From an uncultured Bacilli bacterium (GTDB taxonomy: Bacteria; Bacillota_I; Bacilli_A; RF39; UBA660): 64,000 bases of DNA. The notes below the pieces were generated by a model. The model searched no databases and was not told the DNA's origin. It was given only the letters and a program-made list of their open reading frames with translations. The first letter of the stretch is position 1, and each line of letters begins with the position of its first letter. The stretch covers positions 1 to 64,000 of the forward strand of contig CAKOWI010000002.1 in the NCBI GenBank assembly GCA_934122275.1. The letters are read 5' to 3'. Shown one piece after another: positions 43,058 to 51,001 of the stretch. A program made the translations under genes and the position numbers.

Positions 43058-45016
43058 GTGAGTAATGGTTTTTATGTAGCACAAGATACTACAAATGATT
43101 GTGGATATGCATCACTTGCAATGATATTTAATCTAATTGGAATTAAATATGATAAAGATATTTTAAAAAAGAAACTAAAAATAGAACAAGGAGGTACTAG
43201 TGCCTATAATATAGTAAGGGCTGCTAAATATTACGGTTTAACCGCTATAGGATATAAAAATTATGAATTAAATAGTCATGATGTTCCTTTTATAGCACTT
43301 ATTGTAAATGATGATAACATACAACACTTTGTAGTGATATTAAGGGTTGATAAAGAATATGTTCAAGTTGCTGATCCTTATTTTAAAATATATAAAATTA
43401 ATAAGAATTCTTTTAATAAAAAGTATACAAAAATTAGTATTTTATTTAAAAAAGATCATTTATATACTAATAGAAGAGAGTATAATAAAAAAACTATAAT
43501 TTCGTTAGTATGTTTGTCTATTATAATTTCATTTTTAAATATATTTCTTTCCTATATACTTTCTTTTATAGTTAAGATAAATGAACAAATTAAAAACTAT
43601 TCATTTATGGTTATAGTAATCATTATCTTTTTATTAACTGGTTTTTTAAAAGAAACTTTTATATACATAAAATCAAAACTTATGTTGAAGTTTCAAATAG
43701 AAATAGATCAATTAATTACATTACCATTTATACAAAAACTTTTTTTCCTTCCTTTTACATATTATTATAAAACTGATTCTGGTGAATTAATATCAAAAGT
43801 TAATGATCTTTCTTACGTTAAAAGTATGATATTAGAAATAGTAGAAATATTCTTGGTAAATTTTGTGATGATTTTGTTTTCGTCCATTGTTATTGGTTTT
43901 ATTAGCTATAAATTCTTATTATTAAATTTATTTATGTTTATAATAATATTTCTGATAAATTATGAATATTTGAATAAGAATTTTTATAAAACATATGACA
44001 TGCAAATGAAAAACGAATCACTAAATTCATTAATGTCTGATTCCTTTGATAAAATGCTTACGATAAAGTCACTAGAAAAAGAACAATTTTTTATGAATAA
44101 AATAAATAATAAATATAATTCTGTAATCTTACAATATAAAAGTATATTTAAACCTTATTATAAAAAGGAATTCTTTATTTCATTAATCTTATTATTACTA
44201 AACATATTTTTAATAATATTGTTAGTAATATCTAACTATCCTACTTCTAAAATAATATTTTTATATTCAGTAGAAAACTTAATTATTTCTTCATTTATTG
44301 AAATATTTAAATTACAACCATTATATTTTAATTATAAGAGTGTAATATCAAGGTTAAAAAATATAGCTAAAGAAGAACATCATAAAAAAACGTTACTAGA
44401 AGATATCAGAAGCATTAAATTTAAAAATGTAAACTATAAATACGATAATAAATATATATTAAAAAATGTTTCTTTTACCATAAATAATGGACAATGGATA
44501 ATGATATCAGGAAAAAACGGGAGTGGTAAGACAACCATTTTTAAACTCTTAATAAAGGAGATAAAAGAAACAAATAATAACATATTCATAAATGATAAAT
44601 TGGTTGATTATGATACTTTAATTAATAAAATTACTTACGTAAGACAGGATATAAGATTATTTAATATGAGCATTAAGGATAATGTTTTCTTTGATAAAAA
44701 TGAAGTAGATACTAATATACTAAATGATTTAGGTATTAGTAACTTAAATTCAAATTTATCTGGTGGTCAAGTTCAAAGAATTATTATTGCACAAGCACTT
44801 ATAAATGGCAAAGATATAATTATATTTGATGAAACAACAAGTCAGTTAGACTTAAGAAGTGAAAGAAAAGTGTTATTATATGTAAAGAAAAATTATCCTA
44901 ATAAGACCATTATATTGGTATCACACAGAAATAATAATATGGATTTATTTGATAAATTAGTTTTATTTAAAAAAGGAAAAGTATATGAAAGGAACTTAAA
45001 TGAAAGAGCTAAATAA
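43058..45016 (+). CDS. Bacteriocin ABC exporter with N-terminal C39 leader peptidase
   Basis: A 652-residue protein. Residues ~1-125 are a peptidase C39 domain: QDTTNDCGYASLAMIF with catalytic Cys15, HFVVILRV with His90 and VADPYFK with Asp106. Residues ~145-420 hold about six TM spans; the ATPase domain has Walker A GKNGSGKTT (~residue 484), LSGGQVQRI (~567) and the Walker B DETTSQLD. These PCAT proteins cleave double-glycine leaders and export the mature peptide. GTG start behind GGGAGGG. The gene overlaps the first bacteriocin gene by 17 bases. No accessory HlyD-type gene is present. Confidence 0.9.
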   Translation: MSNGFYVAQDTTNDCGYASLAMIFNLIGIKYDKDILKKKLKIEQGGTSAYNIVRAAKYYGLTAIGYKNYELNSHDVPFIALIVNDDNIQHFVVILRVDKEYVQVADPYFKIYKINKNSFNKKYTKISILFKKDHLYTNRREYNKKTIISLVCLSIIISFLNIFLSYILSFIVKINEQIKNYSFMVIVIIIFLLTGFLKETFIYIKSKLMLKFQIEIDQLITLPFIQKLFFLPFTYYYKTDSGELISKVNDLSYVKSMILEIVEIFLVNFVMILFSSIVIGFISYKFLLLNLFMFIIIFLINYEYLNKNFYKTYDMQMKNESLNSLMSDSFDKMLTIKSLEKEQFFMNKINNKYNSVILQYKSIFKPYYKKEFFISLILLLLNIFLIILLVISNYPTSKIIFLYSVENLIISSFIEIFKLQPLYFNYKSVISRLKNIAKEEHHKKTLLEDIRSIKFKNVNYKYDNKYILKNVSFTINNGQWIMISGKNGSGKTTIFKLLIKEIKETNNNIFINDKLVDYDTLINKITYVRQDIRLFNMSIKDNVFFDKNEVDTNILNDLGISNLNSNLSGGQVQRIIIAQALINGKDIIIFDETTSQLDLRSERKVLLYVKKNYPNKTIILVSHRNNNMDLFDKLVLFKKGKVYERNLNERAK

Positions 45017-45140
45017 TTTTGAACTAAAAAACATTAAAGCTTCGGGAATTTCAGGCTGGGCTATAGCAGGTATAATAGCGGGTATAACATTTTTAGTAGG
45101 AATATTTGATGGATATACAAGACCATTTAAGTGTAGATAA
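45000..45140 (+). CDS. Class IIb-like bacteriocin precursor 1 (46 residues)
   Basis: A 46-residue prepeptide starting inside the exporter gene (ATG 45000, AAAGGA seven bases upstream). The leader MKELNNFELKNIKASG fits the double-glycine type with ...K-A-S-G as an unusual cleavage site. The predicted 30-residue mature part (ISGWAIAGIIAGITFLVG ... RPFKCR) has GxxxG-like Gly spacings and the SGWAIAGIIAGI signature of lactobin/cerein 7B-type two-peptide bacteriocins. Exporter overlap shows co-expression. Confidence 0.75.
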   Translation: MKELNNFELKNIKASGISGWAIAGIIAGITFLVGIFDGYTRPFKCR

Positions 45141-45141
45141 T

Positions 45142-45309
45142 ATGAAGCTAAATAATAAAGAATTAAAACAAATAGTTGCAGGAAAAGGACTAACAGGGAC
45201 ACTTATTAATTCATTAATTAAAGGATTTGATTCTTTTTTGGATATCGGGAGATATTTTGGCAGTAGTTTAAGAAGAATCATTGGTGGTAATCTTTGCAAC
45301 TTAAAATAA
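45142..45309 (+). CDS. Class IIb-like bacteriocin precursor 2 (55 residues)
   Basis: A 55-residue prepeptide beginning one base after the first (ATG 45142). The leader MKLNNKELKQIVAG has the canonical L(S)..EL.QI.xG pattern, giving a ~41-residue mature peptide with KGLTGTLINSLIKGF, a middle LDIGRYFGSSLRRI and Cys near the end. It pairs with precursor 1 as a two-component bacteriocin. No own ribosome site is evident, so translation is probably coupled. The end overlaps the next small frame by 16 bases. Confidence 0.75.
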   Translation: MKLNNKELKQIVAGKGLTGTLINSLIKGFDSFLDIGRYFGSSLRRIIGGNLCNLK

Positions 45310-45422
45310 TTAATATTATATCTTACATATTAATGTTGTTATTCATACCTTTTATTACTAAATTTTTATTACAATTAGGTGCTATATTTGGTACATTAAT
45401 TAGATATATAATGGCATTTTAA
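45294..45422 (+). CDS. 42-residue hydrophobic peptide, putative bacteriocin immunity protein
   Basis: A 42-residue peptide starting at TTG 45294, six bases after GGTGG, and overlapping the second bacteriocin by 16 bases. It is almost wholly hydrophobic (KIINIISYILMLLFIPFITK, then LLQLGAIFGTLIRYIMAF) with no double-glycine leader. Small hydrophobic genes directly after two-peptide bacteriocins are often immunity proteins that block the pore. A third bacteriocin-like peptide is an alternative. Confidence 0.5.
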   Translation: MQLKIINIISYILMLLFIPFITKFLLQLGAIFGTLIRYIMAF

Positions 45423-45474
45423 TTACTTCTTTTTAGAAAAAAGACTTTTTTGCGACAAAAAGCACAAAAAAATG

Positions 45475-45503
45475 TTGTAATATAACTGATTGGGTGATAT
45501 AAT
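45475..45503 (+). promoter_or_regulatory. Promoter of rpsU
   Basis: TTGTAA (45475-45480), 17-bp spacer, TATAAT (45498-45503), 35 bp before the rpsU start. Confidence 0.7.
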
Positions 45504-45537
45504 CATTAGTAGAAAAAAAGCCGAGAGGGGGGATAAA

Positions 45538-45738
45538 ATGATAACAGTACAAGTAAAAAATGGAGAATTAGATAAAGCACTTAGAAAATTCAAACAACGT
45601 GTAGCTAAAAGTGGTCTCCCTTCAGAAGTTAAAAAGAAGAAGGAATATACCAAACCTGGTGTAGTAAAAAGAGAGGCTAGAAAAGAAGCTCAAAGAAAAG
45701 CAGGAAAAGCTGCAAGAAGAGAAAGAAATGCTGTATAG
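45538..45738 (+). CDS. rpsU: Ribosomal protein S21
   Basis: A 66-residue basic protein: ITVQVKNGELDKALRKFKQR, AKSGLPSEVKKKKEYTKPG, then an Arg/Lys/Ala-rich tail. S21 helps initiation near the mRNA channel of the 30S subunit. Start was set at ATG 45538 after GAGAGGGGGG. In B. subtilis rpsU leads the cluster that includes yqfC and yqfD, as here. Confidence 0.95.
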   Translation: MITVQVKNGELDKALRKFKQRVAKSGLPSEVKKKKEYTKPGVVKREARKEAQRKAGKAARRERNAV

Positions 45739-45743
45739 CAATT

Positions 45744-45776
45744 AAAAAGAAATCCACATAAAGGGTTTCTTTTTTT
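45744..45776 (+). terminator. Terminator after rpsU
   Basis: AAGAAATCC (45747-45755) / GGGTTTCTT (45763-45771) with a 7-base loop, followed by Ts. Confidence 0.8.
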
Positions 45777-45798
45777 CATAAAATTAATTGGTGATACT

Positions 45799-46038
45799 AT
45801 GAATATTAGAAAGATAGTTGATGATTATATAGAATGTAATTCTTTTGAGATAAAAATAAAAGATAAAAAAGCTTGGTTTTATTATTACGATACAGTTAAA
45901 AATTTTTCTAATACTAACATTGAAATAATAAAAGATAATAATGTATATAAAGTAAAAGGAAAAAAGTTAGTTATAGAAAGTATGTTTAAAGAGTTTATAG
46001 TAATATCTGGAAACATAGATAGTATAAATTTAGGGTAA
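45799..46038 (+). CDS. yqfC: YqfC/YabP-family sporulation protein
   Basis: A 79-residue protein of beta strands (SFEIKIKDKKAWFYYYDTV, NVYKVKGKKLVIESMFKEFIVISGNID). The ending V-I-SGNI-SI is the YabP/YqfC hallmark. YqfC in Bacillus is SigE-controlled and needed for sporulation, paired with YqfD. It starts 60 bases after rpsU and precedes yqfD by six bases. Slightly shorter than the Bacillus protein. Confidence 0.75.
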   Translation: MNIRKIVDDYIECNSFEIKIKDKKAWFYYYDTVKNFSNTNIEIIKDNNVYKVKGKKLVIESMFKEFIVISGNIDSINLG

Positions 46039-46044
46039 ATAAGT

Positions 46045-47208
46045 ATGAATAGTTATGTAAAAATAAATATATGTGGTAAAAATCCAAGATTATTTATTAA
46101 GAGATTAATGTCTTATAATATTCAGTTTAAAAAATTAAAAGAAGTAAATAGAAATAATATTACTGTAATAATAAGCTATGACGATTATAAAAAAATAAAT
46201 GAAAAAAGTAGTATATATGATATAAGTATATTAAAATTATATGGTCCAATTAAACTATCTTGTTTCTTTAAAAATAATAAAATATTTATTATATGTTTTA
46301 TCATTTCTACTATGTTTTTGTTTCTTTTAAATAATATAATCTTTGATATTGATGTTATTCATAATGATGAAAAATTAAGAAATTTAGTAGAAGAAGAATT
46401 AAAAAGCTATAATGTTAAAAAAATGAAGTTTATACCTAACTATGACAAAATAAGTATCATAAAAAAGAAAATAATAAATAAAAATAAAGATAAAATAGAA
46501 TGGCTAGAAATAAAACCTCATGGTAATAAATTGATTGTAAAAGTCGCTGAAAAAAGACTAAATAAAAAACAAGAAAACTTACCAAAAAGGCATATAGTTG
46601 CCAAAAAAAGTGGCATTATAACCAAAGTAGAAGCACAAAATGGAGTTATTTTAAAAAAGAAAAATGATTACGTAAATAAAGGAGATATAATAATATCTGG
46701 AGATATTATTAAAGATGAAACAGTTAAAGGTCAAGTGGTAGCTAAAGGAGTAGTTCATGCAGAAACATGGTATAAAGTAAGTGCTGAATATCCATTATAT
46801 TATAAACAAACAATATATCTTGATGAGATAAAAAATAATGTTATTTTTAAAGTTTTTAATAAAGAGTATGCACTAAGAAAAAATTATGCAAAATCATATT
46901 TAGAAAAAGAAATAAAAATAGTTAATAGTAAGATATTTCCATTTGAAATAAGTATGGAAAAGCAAAGAAAAACTAAAACAGTAAAACAAAAATTATCAGT
47001 AGAAGAAGCTAGAAAAAAAGCAATTGAGCTTACAACTTCAAAAATAAAAGCTAGACTTAAGAGTGATGAATATATAATAAGTAAAAAAACTTTGAATTTT
47101 TATGCAAAAGATAGTAAAATAGTAATGGATATCTTTTATAAGGTATATGAAAATATAACAGATTATTCAAATGTTGATGAAATTATAATACCTAATGAAG
47201 AGGAGTAA
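46045..47208 (+). CDS. yqfD: YqfD-family sporulation protein
   Basis: A 387-residue protein with an N-terminal soluble domain (residues 1-75), one TM span (~77-95, IFIICFIISTMFLFLLN) and a long external part with KHIVAKKSGIITKVEAQNGV, VKGQVVAKGVVHAETWYKV and IVMDIFYKVYENIT. This layout is the YqfD (SpoIV-like) family, mother-cell factors of engulfment or later stages. It follows yqfC, as in Bacillus. Length is normal (398 in B. subtilis). Confidence 0.85.
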   Translation: MNSYVKINICGKNPRLFIKRLMSYNIQFKKLKEVNRNNITVIISYDDYKKINEKSSIYDISILKLYGPIKLSCFFKNNKIFIICFIISTMFLFLLNNIIFDIDVIHNDEKLRNLVEEELKSYNVKKMKFIPNYDKISIIKKKIINKNKDKIEWLEIKPHGNKLIVKVAEKRLNKKQENLPKRHIVAKKSGIITKVEAQNGVILKKKNDYVNKGDIIISGDIIKDETVKGQVVAKGVVHAETWYKVSAEYPLYYKQTIYLDEIKNNVIFKVFNKEYALRKNYAKSYLEKEIKIVNSKIFPFEISMEKQRKTKTVKQKLSVEEARKKAIELTTSKIKARLKSDEYIISKKTLNFYAKDSKIVMDIFYKVYENITDYSNVDEIIIPNEEE

Positions 47209-47217
47209 GGTGTAGCA

Positions 47218-47835
47218 ATGTTTATAAATATTTTTTTAAAAGCTATAAATAATATATTTCCAATGTTATTTATAATTACGGTAATACTTGTTTCTATAAG
47301 ATTAACTTATTTAATATATAATAAGAAAAAAATAGTTTTGTATAAAGAGCTACTAATGCTTTTCTTTATATTTTATATATTACTTCTTTATTATATAATT
47401 TCATTTCAAGATAATAATTATGGAACTAATAACTTTATTCCTTTTAAAGAAATATTTAGATATAAAATTACGTCAAGATTATTTATTAGAAATGTATTAG
47501 GAAATATAATTTTATTTATACCACTTGGAATATTTATAACTTACTATATAAAAAATAAAACGTTTTTAATAACTGTACTTTTATCCCTATTAATATCTTG
47601 TTCTATTGAGCTTGCACAAAGTATTATAGGAAGAACATGTGATGTTGATGATGTTATTTTAAATACAATAGGCGGTTTATTTGGATATCTTATTTATTCA
47701 AAAGGTAATTTAATACTAAATAAGGTTCCAAAGTTTATGAAGAGTCAAATATTTTTGGACATTATTGCAATAATAAGTATACTAATAGTTATATATATGT
47801 TATTTAAGATGGAATTTTGGAGGATTTTCGTATGA
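47218..47835 (+). CDS. VanZ-like membrane protein
   Basis: A 205-residue protein with about five TM spans. The VanZ pattern is present: [24 protein letters not shown], and [30 protein letters not shown]. VanZ-family proteins affect lipid II or teicoplanin sensitivity; biochemical role unknown. In Bacillus phoH and yqfF stand at this place between yqfD and ybeY. The stop overlaps ybeY by ATGA. Confidence 0.9.
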   Translation: MFINIFLKAINNIFPMLFIITVILVSIRLTYLIYNKKKIVLYKELLMLFFIFYILLLYYIISFQDNNYGTNNFIPFKEIFRYKITSRLFIRNVLGNIILFIPLGIFITYYIKNKTFLITVLLSLLISCSIELAQSIIGRTCDVDDVILNTIGGLFGYLIYSKGNLILNKVPKFMKSQIFLDIIAIISILIVIYMLFKMEFWRIFV

Positions 47836-48281
47836 ATGAAGTAGAAGTATTTAATGAGTATAAAGAAGATATAAAAGAAATAGATGATATGAAGGATTTT
47901 ATTAATTATTGTATAGATAAGCTTAACTTGAAAAACGTTATGTTTAATGTTATAATTGTAGACAATGAAAAGATTCATATGATAAATAAGGAATATAGAA
48001 AAATAGATAGACCTACTGATGTAATATCATTTGCACTTGAAGATGATAAAATAATTGTTAATGATGATGTTAGGGTTTTAGGTGATATATATATTTCTTA
48101 TGATAAAGTAAAAGAACAAGCTAATGATTATGGTCATAGTGTTAAAAGAGAAATGTGTTTTTTAGCAGTTCATGGATTACTTCATTTGCTTGGATATGAT
48201 CATATGAAAAAAGAAGATGAAATTAAAATGTTTGGATTACAAAAGGAGTTATTAGATAGTTATGGAATCAAAAAAGAATAA
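47832..48281 (+). CDS. ybeY: Endoribonuclease YbeY (16S rRNA maturation)
   Basis: A 149-residue metal-dependent endoribonuclease acting on the 3' end of 16S rRNA and ribosome quality control. The catalytic zinc motif [11 protein letters not shown] (H-x3-H-x5-H) is intact, with [13 protein letters not shown] and [11 protein letters not shown] upstream. Start set at ATG 47832 with GGAGG nine bases before. It shares four bases with vanZ and 20 with dgkA. Confidence 0.97.
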   Translation: MNEVEVFNEYKEDIKEIDDMKDFINYCIDKLNLKNVMFNVIIVDNEKIHMINKEYRKIDRPTDVISFALEDDKIIVNDDVRVLGDIYISYDKVKEQANDYGHSVKREMCFLAVHGLLHLLGYDHMKKEDEIKMFGLQKELLDSYGIKKE

Positions 48282-48690
48282 TATATCAAGAGGAGAATAT
48301 GTTGAATCATTGAATGTAAAAAAATTAAGTCCAAAAAGAATACTAAGAAGTTTTAAATTTTCTTTTGATGGCCTTATATATGCTTATACTCATGAGCAGA
48401 GTTTGGCTTTACACGTAATTGTTATGGCTTTTATAATTACTTGTGGTTTTGTACTTGAAGCAACACTTACACAGTGGGCAATAATTCTTGTTATGGGTGC
48501 TTTAATTTTAGTAGTAGAGTTAATTAATACTTCAATAGAAGCGGTAGTTGATTTAGCAACAGATAAGTATCATCCACTTGCTAAAGTTGCTAAAGATACT
48601 GCATCAGCAGCTGAATTTGTTGCATGTATTATAGCAGCTGGAATGTGGCTTTATGTATTTATTCCAAAAATTGTACATTTTATAGGATAG
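48262..48690 (+). CDS. dgkA: Diacylglycerol/undecaprenol kinase (DgkA)
   Basis: A 142-residue integral membrane kinase of the DgkA type. It has a soluble N-terminal extension of ~30 residues, then [19 protein letters not shown] and the signature [25 protein letters not shown], with three TM helices. In Gram-positive bacteria it phosphorylates undecaprenol for wall synthesis. The start at 48262 lies within ybeY with a poor ribosome site, so a downstream start is possible. The next gene is a shorter paralogue. Confidence 0.85.
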   Translation: MESKKNNISRGEYVESLNVKKLSPKRILRSFKFSFDGLIYAYTHEQSLALHVIVMAFIITCGFVLEATLTQWAIILVMGALILVVELINTSIEAVVDLATDKYHPLAKVAKDTASAAEFVACIIAAGMWLYVFIPKIVHFIG

Positions 48691-48694
48691 TTAC

Positions 48695-49018
48695 ATGAAA
48701 AAGATTATTAATTTCTTTAATAGAGAACAAAATTTACTTATACATATAATAGCAACTATACTAGTTACTATATTTGGAATTATATTTAAAATAAGTGAAA
48801 AAGAGTGGTTAATAGTATATTTATTGTGTGCATTTGTTATTTCAACTGAACTTGTTAATTCTTCCATAGAGTTAGCAGTTGACATAATAACAGATAAATA
48901 TCATCCATTAGCTAAAATAGCTAAAGATGTTGCAGCAGCGGCGGTTGTTACTGCAGCATTTACAGCTTTATGTATAGGACTTTATATATTTTTACCTAAA
49001 ATAATAGCAATTTTTTAA
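48695..49018 (+). CDS. Second, shorter DgkA paralogue
   Basis: A 107-residue three-helix membrane protein starting four bases after dgkA. Its core [29 protein letters not shown] keeps the E..N(S/T)SIE..VD signature and FFNREQNLLIHIIATIL the first catalytic Glu. It lacks the N-terminal extension of its neighbour but matches the length of minimal DgkA proteins. A duplicate of the previous gene by tandem duplication and divergence; both could be active, perhaps as hetero-oligomers or with different lipids. Confidence 0.8.
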   Translation: MKKIINFFNREQNLLIHIIATILVTIFGIIFKISEKEWLIVYLLCAFVISTELVNSSIELAVDIITDKYHPLAKIAKDVAAAAVVTAAFTALCIGLYIFLPKIIAIF

Positions 49019-49034
49019 AGTAGTTGCTATTTTT
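49003..49034 (+). terminator. Terminator after the dgkA pair
   Basis: AATAGCAA (49003-49010) / TTGCTATT (49024-49031) with the stop codon in the loop, then TTTT. Confidence 0.75.
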
Positions 49035-49081
49035 TCTTTGTATGCATGCTATAATATAAATATGTTTAAAAGGAGGCTTAT

Positions 49082-49969
49082 ATGAGATCTGGATTTGTTA
49101 GTTTAGTTGGAAGACCAAACGTAGGTAAATCAACACTTTTAAATACAATTATAGGTAGTAAGATAGCTATAACATCTGATAAAGTACAAACGACAAGGAA
49201 TATAATACAAGGAATTTATAATGATGATGATTCACAGATTGTATTTGTTGATACACCAGGAATACATAAACCAATTCATAAATTAGGTCAAAGATTAAAT
49301 GAAGAAGCATATTATTCAATAGATGATGTTGATGTGATATTATTTTTAGTAGATGTTACAAAGGAATTTGGTAAGGGTGATAATTTTGTATTAGATAAGA
49401 TTAAGGAAGCTAATAAACCAACTTTTTTAATTCTTAATAAAGTAGATAAGATAGCAAAAGATAAGTTATTTGAAATAATACTTAAGTATAAAGATTATTA
49501 TGATTTTAAGGAAATTATACCACTGTCAGCATTGACTTGTGATAACGTTAATGCACTTATTAAAACATTAAAGAATTATTTACCAGATAACGTAAAGTAT
49601 TATCCTGATGAAGATTTAACAAATACGACACTTGAGTTTAGAATTTCAGAGTTAATAAGAGAAAAAATATTAAGATTAACTGATAAAGAAGTACCACACG
49701 CAGTAACTTGTGTTGTAGAAAAATTAGTTTATGATAAGGATAAATTAATTATTGATTCAGCAATAATAGTTGAACGTGATTCACTAAAAAGTATAATAAT
49801 AGGTAAGAAAGGTTTAATGTTAAAAGAAATAGGAACTAAAGCAAGATATGATATAGAAAAAATGACTGGTAAAAAGGTATATTTAAATTTATATGTTAAG
49901 ACCATAACTAAGTGGAGAGATAAAGAAAAGTATTTAAAAGAATTAGGTTTTTATGATATTGATGAATAA
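49082..49969 (+). CDS. era: GTPase Era
   Basis: A 295-residue GTPase that binds 16S rRNA in 30S assembly. G1 GRPNVGKSTLLN, G3 DTPGIHKP, G4 NKVDK and SALTC are all present. The KH domain is C-terminal with SIIIGKKGLMLKEIGTKARYDIE. Length and order (dgkA-era-yqzL-recO) match Bacillus. Start follows AAAAGGAGG. Confidence 0.97.
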   Translation: MRSGFVSLVGRPNVGKSTLLNTIIGSKIAITSDKVQTTRNIIQGIYNDDDSQIVFVDTPGIHKPIHKLGQRLNEEAYYSIDDVDVILFLVDVTKEFGKGDNFVLDKIKEANKPTFLILNKVDKIAKDKLFEIILKYKDYYDFKEIIPLSALTCDNVNALIKTLKNYLPDNVKYYPDEDLTNTTLEFRISELIREKILRLTDKEVPHAVTCVVEKLVYDKDKLIIDSAIIVERDSLKSIIIGKKGLMLKEIGTKARYDIEKMTGKKVYLNLYVKTITKWRDKEKYLKELGFYDIDE

Positions 49970-50009
49970 ATATTAATTAGTAAATACATTATATTAATAG
50001 GTGATATAT

Positions 50010-50126
50010 ATGAATCGAAATGATGTATGGAATTTATTTGTTAATACTGGGAAATTAGAATATTATGTTAAATATAGACAAATGTTAGATGGGAAGATTG
50101 ATACCATTGGAGATAAAGAAGATTGA
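50010..50126 (+). CDS. yqzL: YqzL-like small protein between era and recO
   Basis: A 38-residue peptide: NDVWNLFVNTGKLEYYVKYRQM. The W..F..TG....Y pattern is that of Bacillus YqzL (W-KFF-ETGN-DAYLLYKE). It lies at the same place, after era and before recO. Function unknown; the gene position itself is conserved. AGGTGAT precedes ATG 50010. Its 3' end overlaps recO if the latter starts at 50089. Confidence 0.65.
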   Translation: MNRNDVWNLFVNTGKLEYYVKYRQMLDGKIDTIGDKED

Positions 50127-50838
50127 AGGAATAATAGTAGGTGAAAAGTCTTTTGGTGAATCTAGTAAGATTTTAGATTTAATTACTAAAGAATATGGCG
50201 TAATTAGTTTATTATCTAAAGGATCAAAAAGATTAAAGAGTACGTTAAGAAGTGTAAGTCAAATGTTTACTTATGCAGAGTTTGAAATTAGCTATAAAAA
50301 AGATAAGTTATCTACTTTAATATCAGCAGATATAATTGATAATTTATATAACATAAAAAGTGATATAAAAAATATATCATACATAAATTTTATATCTGAA
50401 CTAACAAGACAGGTCTTAAGACAGTCATTAAATAATAAAATATATGATATTTATATAAGTACTATTTTAAAGATAAATGAAGGATATGATCCAATTGTTA
50501 TAACAAATATATTAGAATTGAAGTATATGGATTTTTTAGGTGTTACTCCATTGTTTGATGGATGTGCTATATGTGGAAATAAAAATGTTATAACTTTGTC
50601 TTCAGCTAAGGGAGGATACGTATGTAAGAATCATATGGATAATGAATACATAGTTAATCCTAAAACAATTAAATTAATTAAAATGTTAAAATATGTAGAT
50701 ATATCTAAGATAACTAAGATTAATATTTCTGATGAAGTTAAAAATGAAATTAATAACTTTATTGATGATTATTATGATAGATATACAGGACTTTACCTTA
50801 ATAGTAAAGAATTTTTAAAAAAATTGATTAAAATATAA
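50089..50838 (+). CDS. recO: DNA repair protein RecO
   Basis: A 249-residue protein. The N-terminal OB-fold (IKKIEGIIVGEKSFGESSKILDLITKEYGVISLLSKGSKR) and helical part lead to a zinc site near residue 155 (FDGCAICGN, then CKNHM). RecO loads RecA on SSB-coated DNA with RecR. The start is uncertain: ATG 50089 lies in yqzL, while TTG 50107 gives a more usual N-terminus (EIKKIEGIIV). Length is normal. Confidence 0.9.
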   Translation: MGRLIPLEIKKIEGIIVGEKSFGESSKILDLITKEYGVISLLSKGSKRLKSTLRSVSQMFTYAEFEISYKKDKLSTLISADIIDNLYNIKSDIKNISYINFISELTRQVLRQSLNNKIYDIYISTILKINEGYDPIVITNILELKYMDFLGVTPLFDGCAICGNKNVITLSSAKGGYVCKNHMDNEYIVNPKTIKLIKMLKYVDISKITKINISDEVKNEINNFIDDYYDRYTGLYLNSKEFLKKLIKI

Positions 50839-50852
50839 TTATGTGCTATACT
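50824..50852 (+). promoter_or_regulatory. Promoter of the glyS T-box transcript
   Basis: TTGATT (50824-50829), 17-bp spacer, TATACT (50847-50852). It overlaps the end of recO. Confidence 0.6.
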
Positions 50853-50859
50853 ATTTTTG

Positions 50860-50986
50860 TTAATTAAATGTGCAATGACGGGCTTGGAAACCTATCAGCA
50901 GTATATAAAGAGTGATTCTTCTAGAATAAGTAGGGTGGAACCGTGGATTTTATATTCACCCCTATATGTTTCTAGAAGTTTTTATT
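50860..50986 (+). promoter_or_regulatory. Short glycine T-box leader of glyS
   Basis: The T-box sequence AGGGTGGAACCGTGG (50932-50946) is well preserved. Upstream, GACGGGCTTGG may hold the GGC glycine specifier in a short stem I. CTTCTAGA (50919-50926) pairs with TCTAGAAG (50971-50978) to form the terminator with TTTTT; GGGTG can pair with CACCC inside it. The whole leader is only about 125 nt, consistent with the compact glycine T-box class. Confidence 0.8.
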
Positions 50987-51001
50987 TTAAGGAGGAAGAA
51001 A

